NCBI GenBank assembly: GCA_028622995.1
Contig: JAJQJQ010000015.1
Coordinates: forward strand, 186,001 to 250,000
From: Panagrolaimus kolymaensis
Taxonomy: Eukaryota > Nematoda > Chromadorea > Rhabditida > Panagrolaimidae
Direction of reading: 5' to 3'
DNA length: 64,000 bases
Shown here: one piece after another, positions 61,366 through 64,000 of the stretch
How positions within the stretch are numbered: the first letter of the stretch is position 1
Layout: each line of letters begins with the position of its first letter
Program-made: the position numbers and the translations under genes
Notes under the pieces: model-generated
What the model was told of the DNA's origin: nothing
Database searches by the model: none
Seen by the model: the letters and a program-made list of their open reading frames with translations, nothing else

Positions 61366-64000
61366 TTAATTGACTTTAGCATAAGAAGGTGGAGAGAAAC
61401 GACGACGAGCAAGTTTAAAAAGATATAATGGAAGACATGATATCATCGTAATAAGCGTTGTTTTCGTAATAAAAGTCCAGGAAAGAACAAATTGACGATC
61501 AAAGAATTTATCCAATACCAAAAGTGAAATTCCATATAAGCTGAGACTTAGACCCTGAAATAAATATTCGATAAAAGTACGTATAATAAAATAGCTCTTA
61601 CTTGTGCTACGAGCATTGCCCAATGCCATGTATGAACGGTCATCGCAACCATGATGAGTTCTGTTACAATCAATGCAGAGAAACTTATTGATACGACATG
61701 AATGAAATCATTATCAAAAGCAACAAGAGCACCATACATAATAACAGCTCCTTGATAAACGCTTACAAGAACCCAAATACAAAAAGTTTTAAAGGAGAGT
61801 GAACGTCCTTTACCAAGCTCTTTATATAATTCAGGATAAGTTAAAGCATTATCAGCAGTAACGTCTCGATCAACAACTAATGAAAAGACAGGTAACATTG
61901 TGTACGCCGTAGAGTATGCAACCATGAGAACACCTTGATAAAGAGAAACCGAAGCAAAATAGAAGACGCAAGAGAATATTGCTTGCATAATTGAAATTAT
62001 CAAACCACGATGCATAACGAATTGTGAAAGAGCGGAGGATCGTTTGTAACAGAATCGACCATGGACAAGAAGTAGCCGACAAATATGATGAAATTGAGTA
62101 ATTGAAAAATCTGCAGCAAGAGAAGCTTGCTTTCCTTCCTAAAATACAAAATAACATTATGGAAACTTAAATCAATAGTTCAGTATAAAACTAACGTGAG
62201 CATCGATGCCGATACCAGCATGAGCAGCTTGAATCATGGAAACATCATTTCCTCCATCACCAATAGCAGCAACTCTTGCAGGTTTCTTGTAGCGTTTAAG
62301 GAGATTGACAATTTGGGCTTTCTGTTCAGGTGAACAACGGCAGCAAACAACGGCAGTACATGAACAAACAAGTTCAGCAACTTCGGCTTCATAATATTGG
62401 AGACAAACATTTAAAGCAGATCCCGTCATTACTAGAGCAACATCGCTTTTTCTAAAAGAGAATAATCAGATGTATATATTTATAAAATAAAGCTACAAAC
62501 TTTCGAAGCTGATTGAGTTCATTATGTGCTTCTGTTCGACTTTGTACTTGTCCAAAAACATGAATGTTATCAGTTCGCGAGAAAAGTCCAGAAGATTTTG
62601 CAATACATATAGCAGTTTCAAGCTTGTCTCCGGTCAACATCCAAACTTTAATACCAGCATTTCTTAAAAGTTCGAGGGAAGTTGTGACTTGATCTTGCAA
62701 TTTGTCTTCAACTCCAGTTAGACATAAAAGTTGAAGATCAGTTTCAAGTCGGCGAAGAACGGCGGACATATGTTCACTGCGATCGGTAACGGTCATCTTT
62801 GCAGCATGATATTGCTTTTCGAAATCAACAAGTTGTTCAGGAGTAAGTGACTTCTTAGCCACTACAAGAGTTCGAAGACCTTCACGAGCCATATTTGAGC
62901 ATTCTTCTTCCAACCAATCATTGTATTGAACTATGGGTGCCATAACAGTATCAGCTCCTTTCATCAAAAAGTGAATTTCATCAGTTGATTCATCCTAAAA
63001 ATAATATTTTAACCCTAAATATATTTTGGAATTGAAAACAATGTTACTTACTCTAACAATAATACCCATACGTTTACTTTCAGATGTGAATGGGAAAAGA
63101 TGTAAAATTTGGAATCGCTTACGATTTCCATTGTTTAATTGAAGTTCCATAGAAGTTAAATCACGAAAAGCGAGTCTAACTCCAATTTGTTCAGTCCATT
63201 CGACAAGCGCAACTTCATCAGGAGATGCAGCTTGATATTCAACTCTACCATTTTCTTCAATCGGAGTAACATTGTGACAGAGAGCAATAGCTTCGACAGC
63301 TGTTTGAAGTTTCATAGAAAAAGAATGTCGACCAAGTTTTCCAGAATAAGCTGATTCAATATGCATAGCAACATCATTAAATTCACCACCAAAAGAAACT
63401 GAGCCAAGATGAATCTGAATTTTTTTAACGGTAATTTTTTGTTTTTTAAGTAAAAAAAACTCAAACCTTTTTAAATTTCATTTCATTTTTGGTAAGCGTT
63501 CCAGTTTTATCAGAAAGTAAAAAGGAGATACGACCAAGTTCTTCAGGAATGGTGGAACTTCGAACAACAGTACCAGGAATCATTTTATCTCTTCCAATAA
63601 GCCACGAATAAAAGAGTTTTGCCATATCCAAATTTACCCGAAGTGAAATAGGAATAATGTATGAAAAAAGAAGAACGAATCGCATCAAATATCGGTACCA
63701 ATTTGTATCAAGACCTTTCATTACTACCATGACTGAGGAAAGAATAACGACGAAAAAGAATAAAATCTTTGTAAGGTTGTTAACTTCGAGATCAAGAAGG
63801 CCGACTTTGGATTCAGGTAAAGTTGTATTCATAACCGATCGAGTTTCACGACCAGTATAAACGACAAGACCAATGGCGGTACCAGAAGCAAGTACAGTGT
63901 TAGCCCATAATACGTTTTCAACACACAAACCACCATCAGTAACACCTTCAGCAGTATTGATTCGATAAGTTCCAACAAAAGCATGAATATCCTTTTGAGG
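61366..64000 (-). CDS. tat-5: P4-ATPase flippase, TAT-5/ATP9 type (5' end missing)
   Basis: Six exons in the window (63467-64000, 63052-63414, 62501-62994, 62196-62451, 61602-62138, 61366-61554) give the last 790 residues; the frame is open at the right edge. Hallmarks: [15 protein letters not shown] with the phosphorylated aspartate, [12 protein letters not shown] and [15 protein letters not shown] in the nucleotide-binding domain, [15 protein letters not shown], and the hinge [20 protein letters not shown]. Six C-terminal membrane helices follow. The [12 protein letters not shown] membrane motif and [24 protein letters not shown] point to the Neo1/ATP9/TAT-5 branch, which works without a CDC50 subunit. 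C. elegans TAT-5 keeps phosphatidylethanolamine on the inner leaflet and restrains vesicle budding. The C-terminus ends SPPSYAKVN. Confidence 0.96.

Overview
The window looks like nuclear DNA from a nematode. It is strongly AT-rich and gene-dense in the middle. Genes are cut by many short introns (often about 45-60 nt) with GTAAGT-type donors and T-rich acceptors ending TTTTTAG or TTTTCAG. The gene content is nematode-like: a UDP-glucuronosyltransferase, a MATH-BTB protein, an srsx-like serpentine receptor, a secreted DB-module protein, a Cys-loop chloride channel of the glutamate-gated class, and a PKD-type kinase. Genus cannot be read from the sequence. All gene models were assembled by hand from splice signals. 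In each, exon lengths and phases add up to an uninterrupted frame.

Layout. Left edge: the 5' end of an unidentified minus-strand gene, then a 7-kb gene-poor stretch holding one tRNA-Phe. 7.5-13.9 kb: a RhoGAP of the ARHGAP20 type (PH-RA-RhoGAP). 14.9-21.8 kb: UGT, NSMCE1 (NSE1), EME1, methionine aminopeptidase 1 and an OXLD1-like protein. 21.9-29.7 kb: a coiled-coil protein ending in a CAAX box, an aldo-keto reductase, a MATH-BTB protein, a GPCR and an RMDN-family protein. 30.2-33.8 kb: a proline-rich membrane protein, an unknown 350-residue protein and the DB-module protein. 33.9-40.0 kb: FEN1, SOSS-B, RNA polymerase III subunit RPC7 and the mitochondrial m-AAA protease AFG3L2. 40.5-46.6 kb: a GT49 glycosyltransferase and a novel secreted protein. 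After about 5 kb of apparently non-coding DNA come a GluCl-type channel (51.6-53.6 kb), a PKD-family kinase (54.0-58.2 kb), the gamma-secretase subunit APH-1 (59.9-61.0 kb) and a TAT-5/ATP9-type P4-ATPase running off the right edge.

The most striking feature is a compact LTR retroelement at 55223-56913. Its two 216-bp LTRs appear identical and it is flanked by a 5-bp target duplication (GTGGG). It sits inside the exon that encodes the PH domain of the PKD gene. Removing the element and one copy of the duplication leaves a perfect open frame, so the insertion is young and breaks the exon. It carries a candidate primer-binding site and a purine tract but no gag or pol, so it is non-autonomous. 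A donor in one LTR and an acceptor in the other could splice it out in frame, leaving 17 extra residues.

Functional grouping: four genes for genome maintenance (NSMCE1, EME1, FEN1, SOSS-B) lie within 20 kb, two of them (FEN1 and SOSS-B) sharing a short divergent promoter. Several same-strand neighbours are close enough to be trans-spliced operons: MetAP1-OXLD1 at 164 nt, AFG3L2-RPC7 at 238 nt and TAT-5-APH-1 at 334 nt.
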